A program made the translations under genes and the position numbers. DNA of 64,000 bases from Siphonodentalium dalli (lineage: Eukaryota > Mollusca > Scaphopoda > Gadilida > Siphonodentaliidae): contig CP136069.1 of assembly GCA_032622095.1 (NCBI GenBank), positions 171,608,394-171,672,393 on the forward strand, given 5' to 3'. The notes under the pieces are model-generated. The model was not told the origin of the DNA and did not search any database. It worked only from the letters and a program-made list of their open reading frames with translations. Position 1 is the stretch's first letter. The number at the start of each line of letters is the position of its first letter. Positions 33,628-44,739 of the stretch are shown here, in pieces.

Positions 33628-34110
33628 ATGTCCGCTCCGTGCGTCCGCCTCGTTCTGAAAAGTGACATAGCATGCCAGAGAGCGGTAGAAAACATTCGTA
33701 CCTCACCTCGTACTCAGTCGAACCACATCGACGTCGGAGAGGACGTTAAGTTGTTAGTGATGCCATCGTGGCCGTCTCCAAAACCATATCGGCCGCGTTC
33801 GTCGCTTTCATTTGCCAGCAACGGTTCTACGTCATACAGGTCACGTGATGGGGATCGTTCTCTGCTTGGCCACGAGGAGAGGATTCGACGCAGCGTATTA
33901 AGGCTCAGCCGCCCAACGATAGCTACTGAGCTGAAGAATTCACGAATGCATCCGATCAGTGACTATATGGACATGAACTGGTACAATTGGAACCAAATGA
34001 GGTCGTATTCGGAGTATCAAAGTTTCGTCTATACCCCCGTGGGGGGCCTTAGAAAATCATCAAAAAGAGGGGGGAGTTTCGGAGTCAATCGGTCTGTTTT
34101 GGGGAAATGA
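33628..34110 (+). CDS. Uncharacterised basic protein with Tyr/Trp C-terminal region (gene A)
   Basis: I do not recognise a named family. The ATG at 33628 (GACATGT context) gives 160 residues. The frame is open another 42 codons upstream without an ATG, and a good acceptor (CTTGTTAGCAG) ends at 33622, so a 5' exon is possible. The middle is Ser/Arg-rich and basic with no signal peptide or membrane span, which suggests a soluble cytoplasmic or nuclear protein. Residues 85-146 align without gaps to residues 180-241 of the product of 46841-47569. The alignment has 15 identities, including Tyr113, Asp115, Tyr119, Trp121, Met124, Tyr130-Gln131, Thr136 and Gly139. It has higher GC than its flanks. 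AATAAA follows the stop by 11 bases. A retrocopy is the main alternative. Confidence 0.62.
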   Translation: MSAPCVRLVLKSDIACQRAVENIRTSPRTQSNHIDVGEDVKLLVMPSWPSPKPYRPRSSLSFASNGSTSYRSRDGDRSLLGHEERIRRSVLRLSRPTIATELKNSRMHPISDYMDMNWYNWNQMRSYSEYQSFVYTPVGGLRKSSKRGGSFGVNRSVLGK

Positions 34111-34121
34111 CGATAAACGCA

Positions 34122-34127
34122 AATAAA
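34122..34127 (+). terminator. Polyadenylation signal after gene A
   Basis: AATAAA lies 11 bases after the TGA at 34108-34110 and runs into an A tract. The A tract could also be a fossil poly(A) tail. Confidence 0.4.
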
Positions 34128-35443
34128 AAAAATGTAAGATTGCACAATTACATCTACCGTCTTCAGTCACAGTGCAGTTTGGTGAGAACTCTTGTTATTC
34201 GGGGACCGATCGATAAGCGCTGTGTTCGGTCTCAATCACGTACATTTTGGATCATGCCAGAATATCTACTCTGGCTACGCCCGTACATATCATATTCCAC
34301 AAGTTCAAAACTTGGACACTTTTGAAGTTCTGACAGGGAACATTATAACATCGAATATTTCTTAGCTTATATCTGTTTCTTAAATGTTGTTTCACATTGT
34401 GTGCATGGATAGAAGGTGCAGATGAGTCCAGATCAAGATTGCATGATACAGGTGACGATTTTGGATCAATTAAATAATGATATATTACATAGTATTCTGG
34501 TAACGATGAGCATATATGCTGTATATACTATTTTGCAAACAATATCATACCTTATTTGTGTCCAAACTCCAAACTGTTCTTTGCTCTAACATTCTGACCA
34601 AAGTGGTCATGCAGTCGAAGGATTCTCCTGGATATATGGACTGGTGTATTCCACGAACCTCCGACTGCCAACTTTAGTCAGAATGTTATAGAAAACTACC
34701 GAGTATTTCCGAACAAATAAGATATCAACTTGTTTTAAAAATTAACTAGCATTCATGTATCGTCGTACACGTCAAAATCCTATGTTTTGTGTCAGTTGAA
34801 CTCAGTTCCTCATATATTATGTTTTTGTGCGTTTGCACTCGCCTCGGCCATTTTGAATGCGTGGTACTCACCAACCTCGAAACCACGTGATTCACCCATC
34901 GTGATAAAGTACACACCGCTGTGCAGATCTTTAAAAAAATGCCCCATGTTTTGAACTGATGGAGTATATATGATCCCAACGGTCGTAGCTGAGTTGAGAT
35001 TCGGGGCATGATATACGTATAAATGTAAGAACTGTTGACTGGTCCTGTTTGATGTATATAATCATGAACATATTGTTTAACTTATGTGACTTGACACTGT
35101 GTGGTTTATAGAGCCCGACAGCCATGGGCCGTTTTACATTGGATATATCCATTAGTGAATCATTCATGAATATTAGTGATCGGAATACATTTGTTTGTGG
35201 AGCACCAGAGCCGGTCAATATTTGTTTCTGTGAATAAAATAATACGGCAATGTGTTATATAGTGTGTGTTATTTACAGGGGCGTGGCGACATAGGCACCC
35301 CTAACTTTGGTCAAGCTATTCAACAGCTTAAATGTTTACGCCTGGCGCTTAAATGTCAATTATGTCAAGCATCAGTCAATTATGGCCAAAACAGGTTCAA
35401 GAGCCATCAATCAGTTGGAAGTTATAAACTCAATGTCCATACT
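34128..35443. other. Intergenic stretch
   Basis: No gene or repeat recognised. Confidence 0.35.
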
Positions 35444-35949
35444 TTAAAGGCACGGTTGGCCTTAGTTGTCTAAAATATTCATATTTGTTCCAAACACCGT
35501 AAATAGACAAACATTAAAACGCATACAGTTTCGTTCATATATACCATGACCATCGCGTAAACAGCATGCTATCATAAAGACTTACTATATTTTACATAAG
35601 CAAGAGCCTTATTGTGTTACAGAAGACAGCACAGTACGTGTCACTGGCTAATCACACACAAATGATATAAACGCTCTTTATTAGTTCCATATCAGGAATT
35701 CAGCAACAAAGAACGCTCTTTATGTTTACCATCATAATATAAACAAAAACCAGAAAAGTAACTTTTTATGCTTTTGTTTACATAACAATGGTCAAACAAA
35801 TGACAACAACATACTGTTTATGCGATATTTCTTATTTGTATACGGACAAAGTATGTCTACATTTTGATGTTCTTTCTGTTTGTGGCGGTTTTTGATGGGT
35901 GGAAATATTTTCACAGGATACCCACCGCCAAGGCCAACCGTACCTTTAA
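35444..35949 (+). mobile_element. TTAA-flanked miniature element, family 1, copy 2
   Basis: TTAA-AGGCACGGTTGGCC at the left and GGCCAACCGTACCT-TTAA at the right. It is the same as 31257-31753 apart from a few small insertions, so both moved recently. Confidence 0.78.
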
Positions 35950-36457
35950 TGGCATGAACAATCATGTAAACTGTCATTATTTTCAAGTACCAAGTGCCGC
36001 CAGATTTGGTATATGTTTTTTTGGTATGCTTCATGAGTTCATTGTTAACGATTGGGCTTTCTTAATAATAGAGCAAGATTAAAAAGCGTTCGTTTATTGC
36101 CGCTATTAAATTGCTCGGTTAGCTTCATTGTGTTTGTCTTTTATAGTAATATGGTTTTATATATCTTGTTCTAAGATCGATCAGGTTTTGGCACACTAGA
36201 ATAAAATGAAATTCATCTCCGATTTCCTCACCACACAGCGAGCATACTCCCTCCGTATATATGGTGCGTTTGTCCAGGAACCAGTTTCCAGTATCTATTA
36301 CTTCTATATATATATCTAGTATATATAATACTGTGTCCTATTTACAGCTTTTTTATCTCTGTCAAACTGCAGGTCCCCTGATTCGTTAACCTGACCTGTC
36401 TGTGACTGTCACAAATTACATACACACTATATGAGGAAATCTTTCCTTTTGTTTTAT

Positions 36458-36801
36458 TTAAAGGGACTCAATCCGATTAAGCACCCCTAAATTACTATTT
36501 CTTTGGCTTCGGGGGTAAAACATATTTGATTCGAGTCGAGGAACCCACCCTTCAAAGCTCAGAGTATAATAATCAATTGATTTTAGAGTTGTCCATCTTA
36601 CACCCGCAATTTGTCCGTTTTGAGCACGTGGTTCTGCCAACTTGTGGCCCACATCTCCGAAAATTAATAGATTTCAAAAATCGATATCTAATCACTCTGA
36701 GCTTTGATGGGTGGGTTTCTCGACTCGAATCAAATATTTTCTACCCCCAAAGCCAAAGAAATAGTAATTTAGGGGTTCTTAATCGGATTGAGTACATTTA
36801 A
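36458..36801. mobile_element. TTAA-flanked family 2, foldback form
   Basis: Both arms (about 105 bases) are the same module: CTAAATTACTATTTCTTTGG at the left and CCAAAGAAATAGTAATTTAG at the right. The ends are TTAA-AGGGACTCAATCCG and CGGATTGAGTACAT-TTAA. In other copies the two halves differ, so this one carries the right-hand module on both sides. Confidence 0.68.
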
Positions 36802-37303
36802 GACTGTTCTCTGTTACAAGTCATTCTGCATTATTCTCAGAAACCAAACTGTCCAAATTTATTTGGAAATTGGATTGATAAAAATCAGAATAAATTGTAA
36901 CCGACAAAACTCTTATATAAAAAAATGTTAGATTTAAAGCCCTATTTAATTTTAGAGTCACCGATTATTTTCTTATAGTGCCTTGGCATAAGGCTTTAAT
37001 AACAATCTGTGAATTAACATATGATTAAAATGCTATAATTCATCACCATTGGGAACGTCTGTTTGTTTGTCAGAAGGTGCCCATATAGAGTAATAGAAAA
37101 TAGCTGAAATCATAGAAACATTTCCCCCGTTTCGCTTCCAGAATGCAACATAATTCAAACTAAGATATAGAGCTATTCCCCTTCCATTGGAAATGATAGG
37201 CTTTACGGTACAGTCCAGATGAAACTTAAGCACAGACGACAGTCGGTACCTCAACAACAACAACATGTTCACAGTTTATTACACTGGATAAGTTGATAAT
37301 ACA
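36802..37303. other. Stretch without recognised feature
   Basis: The sequence is AT-rich with no supported frame. Confidence 0.35.
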
Positions 37304-37702
37304 ATGATTTGGAACTTCCTCTTTCATATGGCATATAACATGGCATATATTTTATATCGTGTGATATGGGGGCCTTTAATACATGTGCATATATACAGTA
37401 CAACTATAGGCACGGGGACACGTGCTTATACTCGATCTAGATGTTCAACCTACATCATCATCAACAATGACATGCACACTTTAGTTTGTTATATGTCATG
37501 TGAAAAGGGTCCTCGTATGGAATACATAGGGGAAACGGGATAGACCCTTTGCAAGAACATTTCTGGACACCGCCAGAACATTCGTGCGTATCATGTCGGT
37601 GTTGCAGCACACTTTAATCTACCCGATCATTCGGTGGAGAATATCGATATACATGCGCTTACTGCACATTGTCCAACCGGCATGCGCCTATCAATGTGAA
37701 CA
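37304..37702 (+). pseudogene. GIY-YIG endonuclease remnant, Penelope-like
   Basis: The frame reads YIGETG, then an in-frame TAG (37541-37543), then SGHRQNIRAYHVG, VAAHFNLPDHS and NIDIHAL. This is the C-terminal block of GIY-YIG domains fused to Penelope-like retroelements (YIGETG...H...VAxHFN...HS). A preceding CYMSCEKGPRM fits the usual Cys-x-x-C stretch. The rest of the element and its reverse transcriptase are absent, so this is a fragment. Confidence 0.6.
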
Positions 37703-37822
37703 GCGGCCTAGCAGTGTCCCGCATATGCCAATCAGCGTAAACAGCGGCCTAGCAGTGTCCCACATATGCCAATCAGTGTAAACAGCGGCCTAGCAGTGTC
37801 TCACATAGGGCTATCAGTGTTT
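37680..37822 (+). repeat. 41-bp tandem repeat, about 3.4 copies
   Basis: AACAGCGGCCTAGCAGTGTC starts at 37699, 37740 and 37781, exactly 41 bases apart, with CATATGCCAATCAG between. It begins inside the 3' end of the GIY-YIG remnant. Confidence 0.85.
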
Positions 37823-38356
37823 TTGTCGATTCAGAGAAAGCCTAATCACATGTAAGTTGAACAATAATCTACTTTAAAACGTCACAAATTAAAGATATAT
37901 ACGTGTATAGGAGATATAGCACAGTAGCAATGTTATATTTATTGCCTCCGAAACATGCCGAGCCGAGCTGGCCCTTAGAACCTGCTTGGGACTATACAAC
38001 ACACCAGGTGCCTATTTTTAGAAGCAAATTTAATTTTTGAGACAGTGCAGCTGGACAGTGCACATTTTATTTTGATTGGGTGGGATACGAACCCCGGCCC
38101 GACGAGGAAGCTCGAATGGCCGCTGTATTCTGACGTCGCACGTGTCCTAAGTGCCACAGCAGAAGCTACGATTAAAATCGTAAGTGGGGAAAATCGTAGG
38201 TGGAGAAATCGAAACCAGATTTAAGATTGCCGATAGATGTGTGGCAGAAAATAAAAAACACTTGGCCTAAGTAAATGCAAACCGACACGGCGTGGTATAC
38301 GGAAATCTGCGAACTGCTTAGACGGTTTAACATTTGTTATCGGAACTATAACTGTT

Positions 38357-39442
38357 GTGGGATCATGTGAGCCCTATACAAATACTGGGCAAAGTGGTTG
38401 TAATCGAAATAATCTTCGGCCTATTCCAAGACAATCCACAGAACCTGTAGTTACGTTTGATGAATGTCAACTCATAACGTTAAACACCAGGTCCATCGTC
38501 CATAAGACCGCCGATGTTTGTGAATTTATCGAGTCAACTGGGTGTGATTTGCTTGCTGTGTGCGAAACATGGCTTCTCGACGGAGAGGAGGGTCCGACAA
38601 CTGTGTCTGTTTGTCCTGATACTTACAACGCTGTATTTACTTCGCGAAGTGGTGACATCCGTGGGGGCGGCATAGGTCTGATATATTCCACCGCTATACA
38701 AATTCAACGTGATACACACGAGATCTATGAAAACTTCGAACATCTCCCTGTCCTGTGTAAATTCCCTAAGACAGGAACTGAACAACTGATGGTGATCGTA
38801 GTTTATAGACCACCAGAAAAACCAGGTGGTACAAAATTCTCTGTTCAAAAAAGAGTTCGAAAACATGCTTAGTTTATATCGTAGCATGCCCACACCCTTC
38901 ATTATCATTGGTGATATTAATATCTATGTGGACGATCCCTTTGATGCAGATGCTTGTGCTTATCTAAACATTCTTAAAGCAAATGAGCTGATTCAATGCG
39001 TGTCGGGTTGCACTAGATGTACCACAGAGACTCCACACGTTGGCCATACATTGGACCATATATGTCGTGTGTATATAGCGATCAACTGTGCATAAAATAC
39101 GTTGAAGTATATGACCGAGCGCTGTTCACTGGTAAATCGGATCACCACGCTGTCACATGCAAGGTGCCTATGACTGTGAACCACCGACCACCTGAAAAAC
39201 AACGTGTGATGCGTCGGAAATTCAAACAGCTGAATATTGAAGTGTTTGTAGATGGTCTGGAATCTAACCTTGCCTCGATAATGGATGTTGAATCTTATAA
39301 CGCGTGTGTGACTGCAGAGCTTGACAAGCAAATTCCATTGAAATCGGTACAACTGGGTCGACATCAGAATCCATGGTTTACTGATGAAATTAAATTGGAG
39401 AAGAAACGACGTCGTAAACTATCAGTGAAATACTCCAGACAG
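38357..39442 (+). pseudogene. Retrotransposon endonuclease domain, frameshifted
   Basis: Successive frames give LNTRSIVHKTADV, CETWLLDGEEGP, RGGGIGLIY, VVYRPPEKPGG, then (after a shift) FIIIGDINIYVDD and GHTLDHI, then (after a second shift) SDHHAVTC. These are the ordered motifs of the exonuclease-endonuclease-phosphatase fold used for target nicking. The final SDHH histidine is present. Translation is broken near 38840 and 39055. Confidence 0.8.
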
Positions 39443-40626
39443 TATTTCTAGAAATTCAGATGATATCAGAGATTTGAGAACTTTGCTATCTTCAATGCTT
39501 TGGTTCTTGGCTTATGTTTTTTACATACTGAGATATTCTAGGTTATTGATCACTTGTGTGTGTGACTGTGTAGATATCTCGATGCTTTCGCTATAACATG
39601 ATAATAATAGAGTATTTTAGTAACATATACATGTATCTATCATTTCATTATTAAGTAAATAAGACTGTTTCAGTAAGTCAGTCACACAGCCAGGCCATTG
39701 TAAAGGACAATGAGATTATCAACACTCTGATTGTTAATTAGAGTCATTAACATAAATAGCCTTTGTGGCCACCAGCTTACTGGTGACAATGCCTCCACTA
39801 GACACTGTTAATTGGGGGATTACTGAGGCAGATATTTGTCACCACTTTGTCATTCATTTGCAAATTAGACGGGACAACAAAGAATACAAACACCAATACC
39901 ACCATAGGACTGAATTAATATGTCAATGTTATTAAACAATACTAGTACATAGAAATGGAAACTTACCTTCAGATGTGTCACAAAATTGGAGGTACCATTT
40001 TTGGAACAGGAGATTGTAGTTGGGCAAAGTTTGCACTTTGCTTTCATAGGACCCGATGTGTCTTTCGGCAGATAAAAATGCTGCCAGATTTTTTGTAGAC
40101 ATGTTGATAACATTAGCAATGGTTGGTATGAATTTCTCCCAATTACCATTGCTTATATACCATATCAGATGGAGGTAATAAAAACATGATCACAAGAGTG
40201 ATCTATTAGTGATCTAGTGTCAATTATTTTAAGTTGGTTTCTCATTGTATTTATCAAAACAAGCATCAAAGGTTAACCAATGCTTAAGCAAACAAACAGC
40301 AGGACGCCAGACGTGGTGTCAACATAATTCACAATTGAGATAAAGTGGATAAAAACTCAAGTGTTGTGACAACATAGTGATAGCCAGTCACCAGTCTTAT
40401 GCTTTGAAGTTTGGATGAAATAATTGGATGAATCATGAAAGAGAACTTTGAGAATAACAAGTACCTGTGATTTTGAAGTAATTGAAATTAGACCCTAATT
40501 ACAATTACATCATAACCAATTACAATTGCAATTACATGTAATTGAGAATAAACTCAATTACCAATTACATGCAATTACTTTAAAAAATGTAATTAATTAC
40601 AGTCAATTACAATTACCCCATCCCTG
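39443..40626 (-). mobile_element. hAT transposon remnant inserted in the retrotransposon
   Basis: On the minus strand the element starts CAGGGATGGGGTAATTGTAA, a typical hAT terminus, followed by many GTAATTG / CAATTAC subterminal motifs (40490-40620). It encodes a BED finger exon (39967-40149). The left boundary is inferred from the break in the endonuclease frame. CCAGACAG and GCAGACAC at the two junctions are a 6/8 match to an 8-bp target duplication. The transposase core is missing. Confidence 0.6.
39967..40149 (-). CDS. BED zinc finger exon of the hAT remnant
   Basis: From the ATG at 40147-40149 the frame reads IWQHFYLPKDTSG, KAKCKLCPTTISC and GTSNFVTHLK, the aromatic, Cys-x2-Cys and first His positions of a BED DNA-binding finger. 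It ends AAG|GTAAGT, a perfect donor, at 39967. The second His would be in a next exon that I cannot find. BED fingers head hAT transposases and ZBED host genes. The CAGGGATG terminus next to it favours the transposon. Confidence 0.6.
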
Positions 40627-40634
40627 GCAGACAC

Positions 40635-42785
40635 AGATCTGAGGAAAACAGGAATGAATTAATTGTATGTTCTCAAACTGTTGTAACCATGGTTAAGTGT
40701 GCAAAAAAGTCGCACTTTAAATCATTCTTTATAAATGCAAACCAGAAGCAAATGTATGATGGATTGAAAAGTCTCTCAAAAAGAGAGGAAGTCCAGCTAC
40801 CCAAGCATTCGTCACATTTGGAACTTTCTAACGACTTTGTTTATTTCTTTTGTGATAAGATAGATACTATAAGGAAATATTTTTATTTGAATATTAGCGC
40901 TCAGGATACCGTCGTACCTTCTATGAGAGCGACCATACAAATGCGAGGTGCTGATGTAGTGGTTTCGCTAACGACCATTCAAGTGCGAGATACAGACTGT
41001 GATACATCGTGTCCGACCATTTGCATGCGAGACCAGATTCAACCCACTCCACCGACGCCCATTCAGATGCGAGACACGGATTTACAGACAACGGATGCTC
41101 GAGTGCGATATGCTAATGCATGTGTTCCACCAGCGACCATTCGGATGCGAGACACGATATGTTCAGTTATTGAGTTTTCAGAATTCCACCTTGTTCATGA
41201 GAGTGATGTCGAAAAGTTCATGTTAAGCATGAAAAGCAAATCATGCCTATTAGATCCTGTTCCAACTAAATTTCGCAAATGTGAATCCGTGAGAATTCAA
41301 GCCGTTACAATTTTTACTAAGGTGATAAACAATTCTTTGATGGATGGTATTGTTCCTGGTATCATGAAAAATGCAGTTGTTACACCGATTCTTAAAAAGG
41401 CTTCTTTGGATCGAGATGTTCTTAAAAACTATAGGCCTGTATCCAACTTGTCATTTATATCGAAAGTTTTAGAGAAAGTAGTTAGTCGACAGCTATTAGA
41501 CCATGTCAATCGTTATTCTCTTTTCGACAAGTTTCAGTCCGCATACCGGAAACATCACTCGTGTGAGACTGCGCTGACGAAAGTGAAAAATGATATTGAC
41601 CTGTCCTTGGATCGTGGCAACTGTGGCTTCTTCTGATGCTTGACTTAAGTGCGGCATTTGACACTTGCGATCATACCATTTTATTAGGACGGTTTCGTAG
41701 TGATATTCGAGTGAGCAACATCGCACTCGAATGGTTTAAATCATACCTTACTAACAGGAAACAACAGGTACTTATTGGCGAGACTCTCTCAGAGGAAGTA
41801 TGCCTGGATGTTGGTGTCCCTCAGGGATCCATATTAGGGCCTCTGCTGTTTTTGATTTATACTCTGCCTTTGGGACGTATTCTAGAAAAATATGCAGTCA
41901 AATATCATATCTGCGCCGACGACACTCAGGTGTATTTAGAATTTTCTAGAAAGGATTTAAACTCGTATCATCAAGCTAAAATACATCTCGAGGACTGCTA
42001 TGTCGATATCAAAAACTGGATGTTGGAAAACAAACTCAAACTTAACGACGGCAAGTCAGAATTTCTCGTTATTGGGTCAAAATATTCACTGAGTGCCCTT
42101 TCGCAATATGTCAACAACAACGACGAGTGCCGTTTCGATATACACCTGGGCCAAAGTGTGATAACATCATGCATAGATCTACGCAATCTTGGAGCCCATT
42201 TTGACTCAACGATGTCCATGGACAAAATGGTTTCGAACTTGATCCGAGTTTGTTATTACCACCTTCGCTGCCTCCGACGCATTCGAGGATACTTAAGTGA
42301 TGATGTCATGAAGCATGCAGTTATCTCACTTGTATTGTCTCGGATCGATAGTTTAAACACTGTTTTGACGAACATCACTCAAGAGAATATTCGGCGTATT
42401 GATCCGATTGATAAAAAATGTCGCCAAATTCGACCATATCACACAGACGCTAATACAGGAGCACATTATGACATTCGAATTCAGACTTAAGTTCAAATGG
42501 GCGGTGACTATATACAAATCATTGATAAAGACAACGCCTGAGTACATATCTGATATGTTTGTCCAAAAATCCGGCAGAGTTACGCGTTCAAGGACAAGCG
42601 GTTTAGACATTAGGACAATAGCGAAACCCAACGTGAATTACGGTACAAAATGTTTTCAGGAATTGGCTACGCAGGTATGGAACGGTCTGCCACAAACTGT
42701 TCGACGATGTTCTACATTGAAGGATTTCAAAACCGATCTCAAAACTCTACTTTTTAGACAATGTTTCCCGCAAGTTAATCGTTAA
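40635..42785 (+). pseudogene. Reverse transcriptase part of the non-LTR element
   Basis: Motifs in order: VVTPILKK, NYRPVSNLSFISKVLEK, FQSAYRKHHSCETAL, then after a shift at 41634 DLSAAFDTCDH, GVPQGSILGPLLFLIY and the catalytic CADDTQVY, then LKLNDGKSEFLVIG. A further shift near 42410 leads to TPEYISDMF, NYGTKCFQELATQVWNGLP and LKTLLF. All polymerase blocks are identifiable, but three frames are needed to read them. Confidence 0.85.
40931..41170 (+). repeat. Six 42-bp (14-codon) repeats inside the retrotransposon ORF
   Basis: GACCAT(T/A)C..(A/G)TGCGAGA starts at 40931, 40973, 41015, 41057, 41093 (shortened by 6) and 41135. The peptide cores are TIQMRG, TIQVRD, TICMRD, PIQMRD, DARVRY and TIRMRD. 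Length multiples of three keep the frame open. Confidence 0.8.
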
Positions 42786-42828
42786 AGATGGATTATCTCT
42801 TTAAATAACAAATTTTAATTAGTTGCGT

Positions 42829-43264
42829 GGGTATAAAATAATAGATATGAACTGAAGACCTATGTCCGGAAAAGCTTCTATCAATTAATATTGATTTTAT
42901 TTCGAATATTAAATCGGGCCCATTTATGTTACTATTTTTAGAACCGACCATTCGGATGAGACCGTATTGCGATATAGAGCACTGGGCTGTTCCTACGGCT
43001 ACGCATCGAATGTCAAATGTCACAGATTGGTTGTTTGTATTGTTTTGTTCCACAGATATAAGCGATAATGAGTATAATTAACGTTTATTTGTGACAAAAT
43101 GCACAATATAATTTCTGGTCTCTGTTAACAGTAACCCCTATTGTTCGTTAGCTGAACAAACACACCTTTTTAGACCAGAAAATATTCGAAATAAAATTAA
43201 TATTAATCGATAGAAGCATTTCCGGACAGGAGTCTTCGATTCAAATCTAATATTTTATACCCCG
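42829..43264. mobile_element. Palindromic miniature element in the retrotransposon 3' UTR
   Basis: The left end GGTATAAAATAATAGATATG and the right end AATCTAATATTTTATACC are inverted repeats of about 70 bases that include CCGGAAAAGCTTCTATC and GATAGAAGCATTTCCGG. The middle holds GACCATTCGGATGAGAC, similar to the 42-bp repeat unit in the ORF. Confidence 0.6.
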
Positions 43265-43450
43265 GTAACTATATAATACATGTTTACAAAGAGATCATCC
43301 ACCTTTAAGTTTAAATCTAGTTCTTAGTCATCATCTTAATTTCCTTTACCTTATTACTATGCTTTTTAAATTTTACATTTCAATGTTATTTTTGTCGCGC
43401 TTTGTTGTAAAGCGCATTGAAACTTTATTGTATAATGCGTTTTTAAATGT

Positions 43451-43488
43451 ATATAATAATAATAAATAATAATAATAATAATAATAAT
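43451..43488 (+). repeat. (ATA)n tail of the non-LTR element
   Basis: ATAATAATAAATAATAATAA and similar directly follow the CR1/L2-like 3' end. It defines the 3' end of the insertion. Confidence 0.75.
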
Positions 43489-43584
43489 GCCTTGGCGGTG
43501 GGTATATGTGAGTCTGTAAATACAGTATCACTAAGAAGAACGTGCAGGGAACATATATCGGGGTTCATGACGGGAGATGCGCCG

Positions 43585-43815
43585 ATGAAGCACTAAATAT
43601 CCTATGCCATTGCATTATCTTATATACGAGTCTCCCACATGGAGCCTCGCATTTATAAGAGAATGCACTGGCTTATACAAGGCCAAAGTAAATATTGTCA
43701 GGCTAATGTATTTTATATATGCGAGGCTCTCTATGTGAGACTCGCATATATAACAGAATGCATTGGCACAAGGTTTTCGCAAAATTTCAGGAAGCTCCAG
43801 CCATTGAAGGGTTAA
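43585..43815. mobile_element. Degenerate two-hairpin element
   Basis: Two worn hairpins (GCATTATCTTATATACGAG / TATAAGAGAATGCACTGGC and ATGCGAGGCTC / CTCGCATATATAACAG) lie between CCTATGCC and CACAAGG. The outer end GGTTTTCGC...GAAGGGTTAAA matches the 4618-4880 and 44740-45275 copies. Confidence 0.55.
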
Positions 43816-44093
43816 ATAATTATTCTCCAATAAAGTTATTTCACATGTTGAAACCACCATTATGTAAACATTACGGTTCAAGTGAGTTATCAACAAACTT
43901 CACTGCATGATCGAGTCGATAATCAGAATACTTTAGTCTAAATCTTTTCTTCAGAATATTATTCAATACTTTGAACTTTTTCAATGTTTACTTTCACGTT
44001 TTGCTTGAAATGAACTTTTTGCATTTTACTTGACTATTTGGACTCTGATGGTCGGTAATGTAACCATACCAGTGTGATGCTTACTTAACAATT

Positions 44094-44537
44094 GTGACCG
44101 GCCATATCAAATCCAGTCATAAGTCGGGATTTTGTTTACCCTGTGCCAATGCATTCTCTTATATATGCGAGTCGACCATAGGTCGCCTCGCATATATAAG
44201 AGAATGCATTGGCCTAACAATTTTTTATCATTTTTTTTTTTTTTAGGACATAAAATAAAAAAAAACATTCATTACCCTGCAGGGAGCCCCACACATATAT
44301 AGAAGCATATAGAAGAGTGTCGTCTGCTCATGTTTGTCTGGGGCTCTGTATGGGTGAAATTATAAAATTGTTAAAGAATACAAGAAAAAATTATTAAAAT
44401 TGTAAAAAATTGTTACGCCATTGCATTCTCTTATATATGCGAGGCGACCTATGGTCGACTCGCATATATAAGAGAATGCATTGGCACAGGGTAAAAAACA
44501 ATCCCGACTTACGACTGGATTTGATATGGCGGGTCAC
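44094..44537. mobile_element. Two-hairpin miniature transposon, copy B
   Basis: GTGACCGGCCATATCAAATC and GATTTGATATGGCGGGTCAC are the ends. AATT flanks both sides (44090-44093, 44538-44541). The hairpins are at 44145-44213 and 44417-44485. The middle is the same as copies A and C. Confidence 0.82.
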
Positions 44538-44739
44538 AATTGTTTCGACATGCATTACAACATCTCGTTGTTATTGGAGAATTGTGAATAACTAAAATAA
44601 GAACAATGGTGTTATATTTATATGTACTTGTGATGATAGTTGTTTAGCAGACATTCATAACTGTTCACCAGTATCCACTGCGAAGACCTTGCCATTTACC
44701 TTTCCATTGAGGTGAAGGCTGCAGCTCATATAGTGGTTA

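Larger units (their letters stand above)
38357..43488 (+). mobile_element. Broken CR1/L2-like non-LTR retrotransposon
   Basis: In order: apurinic endonuclease domain (38357-39442), a hAT insertion (39443-40626), a linker with 14-residue repeats (40931-41170), reverse transcriptase (41280-42200), a C-terminal LPxxVR/FKxxLKTLLF block (42660-42770), 3' UTR with a nested palindrome (42829-43264), and an (ATA)n tail ending at 43488. Frameshifts lie near 38840, 39055, 41634 and 42410. The 3' end holds GTAAAGCGCATTGA, as in CR1/L2-type tails. It is not active. Confidence 0.85.
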
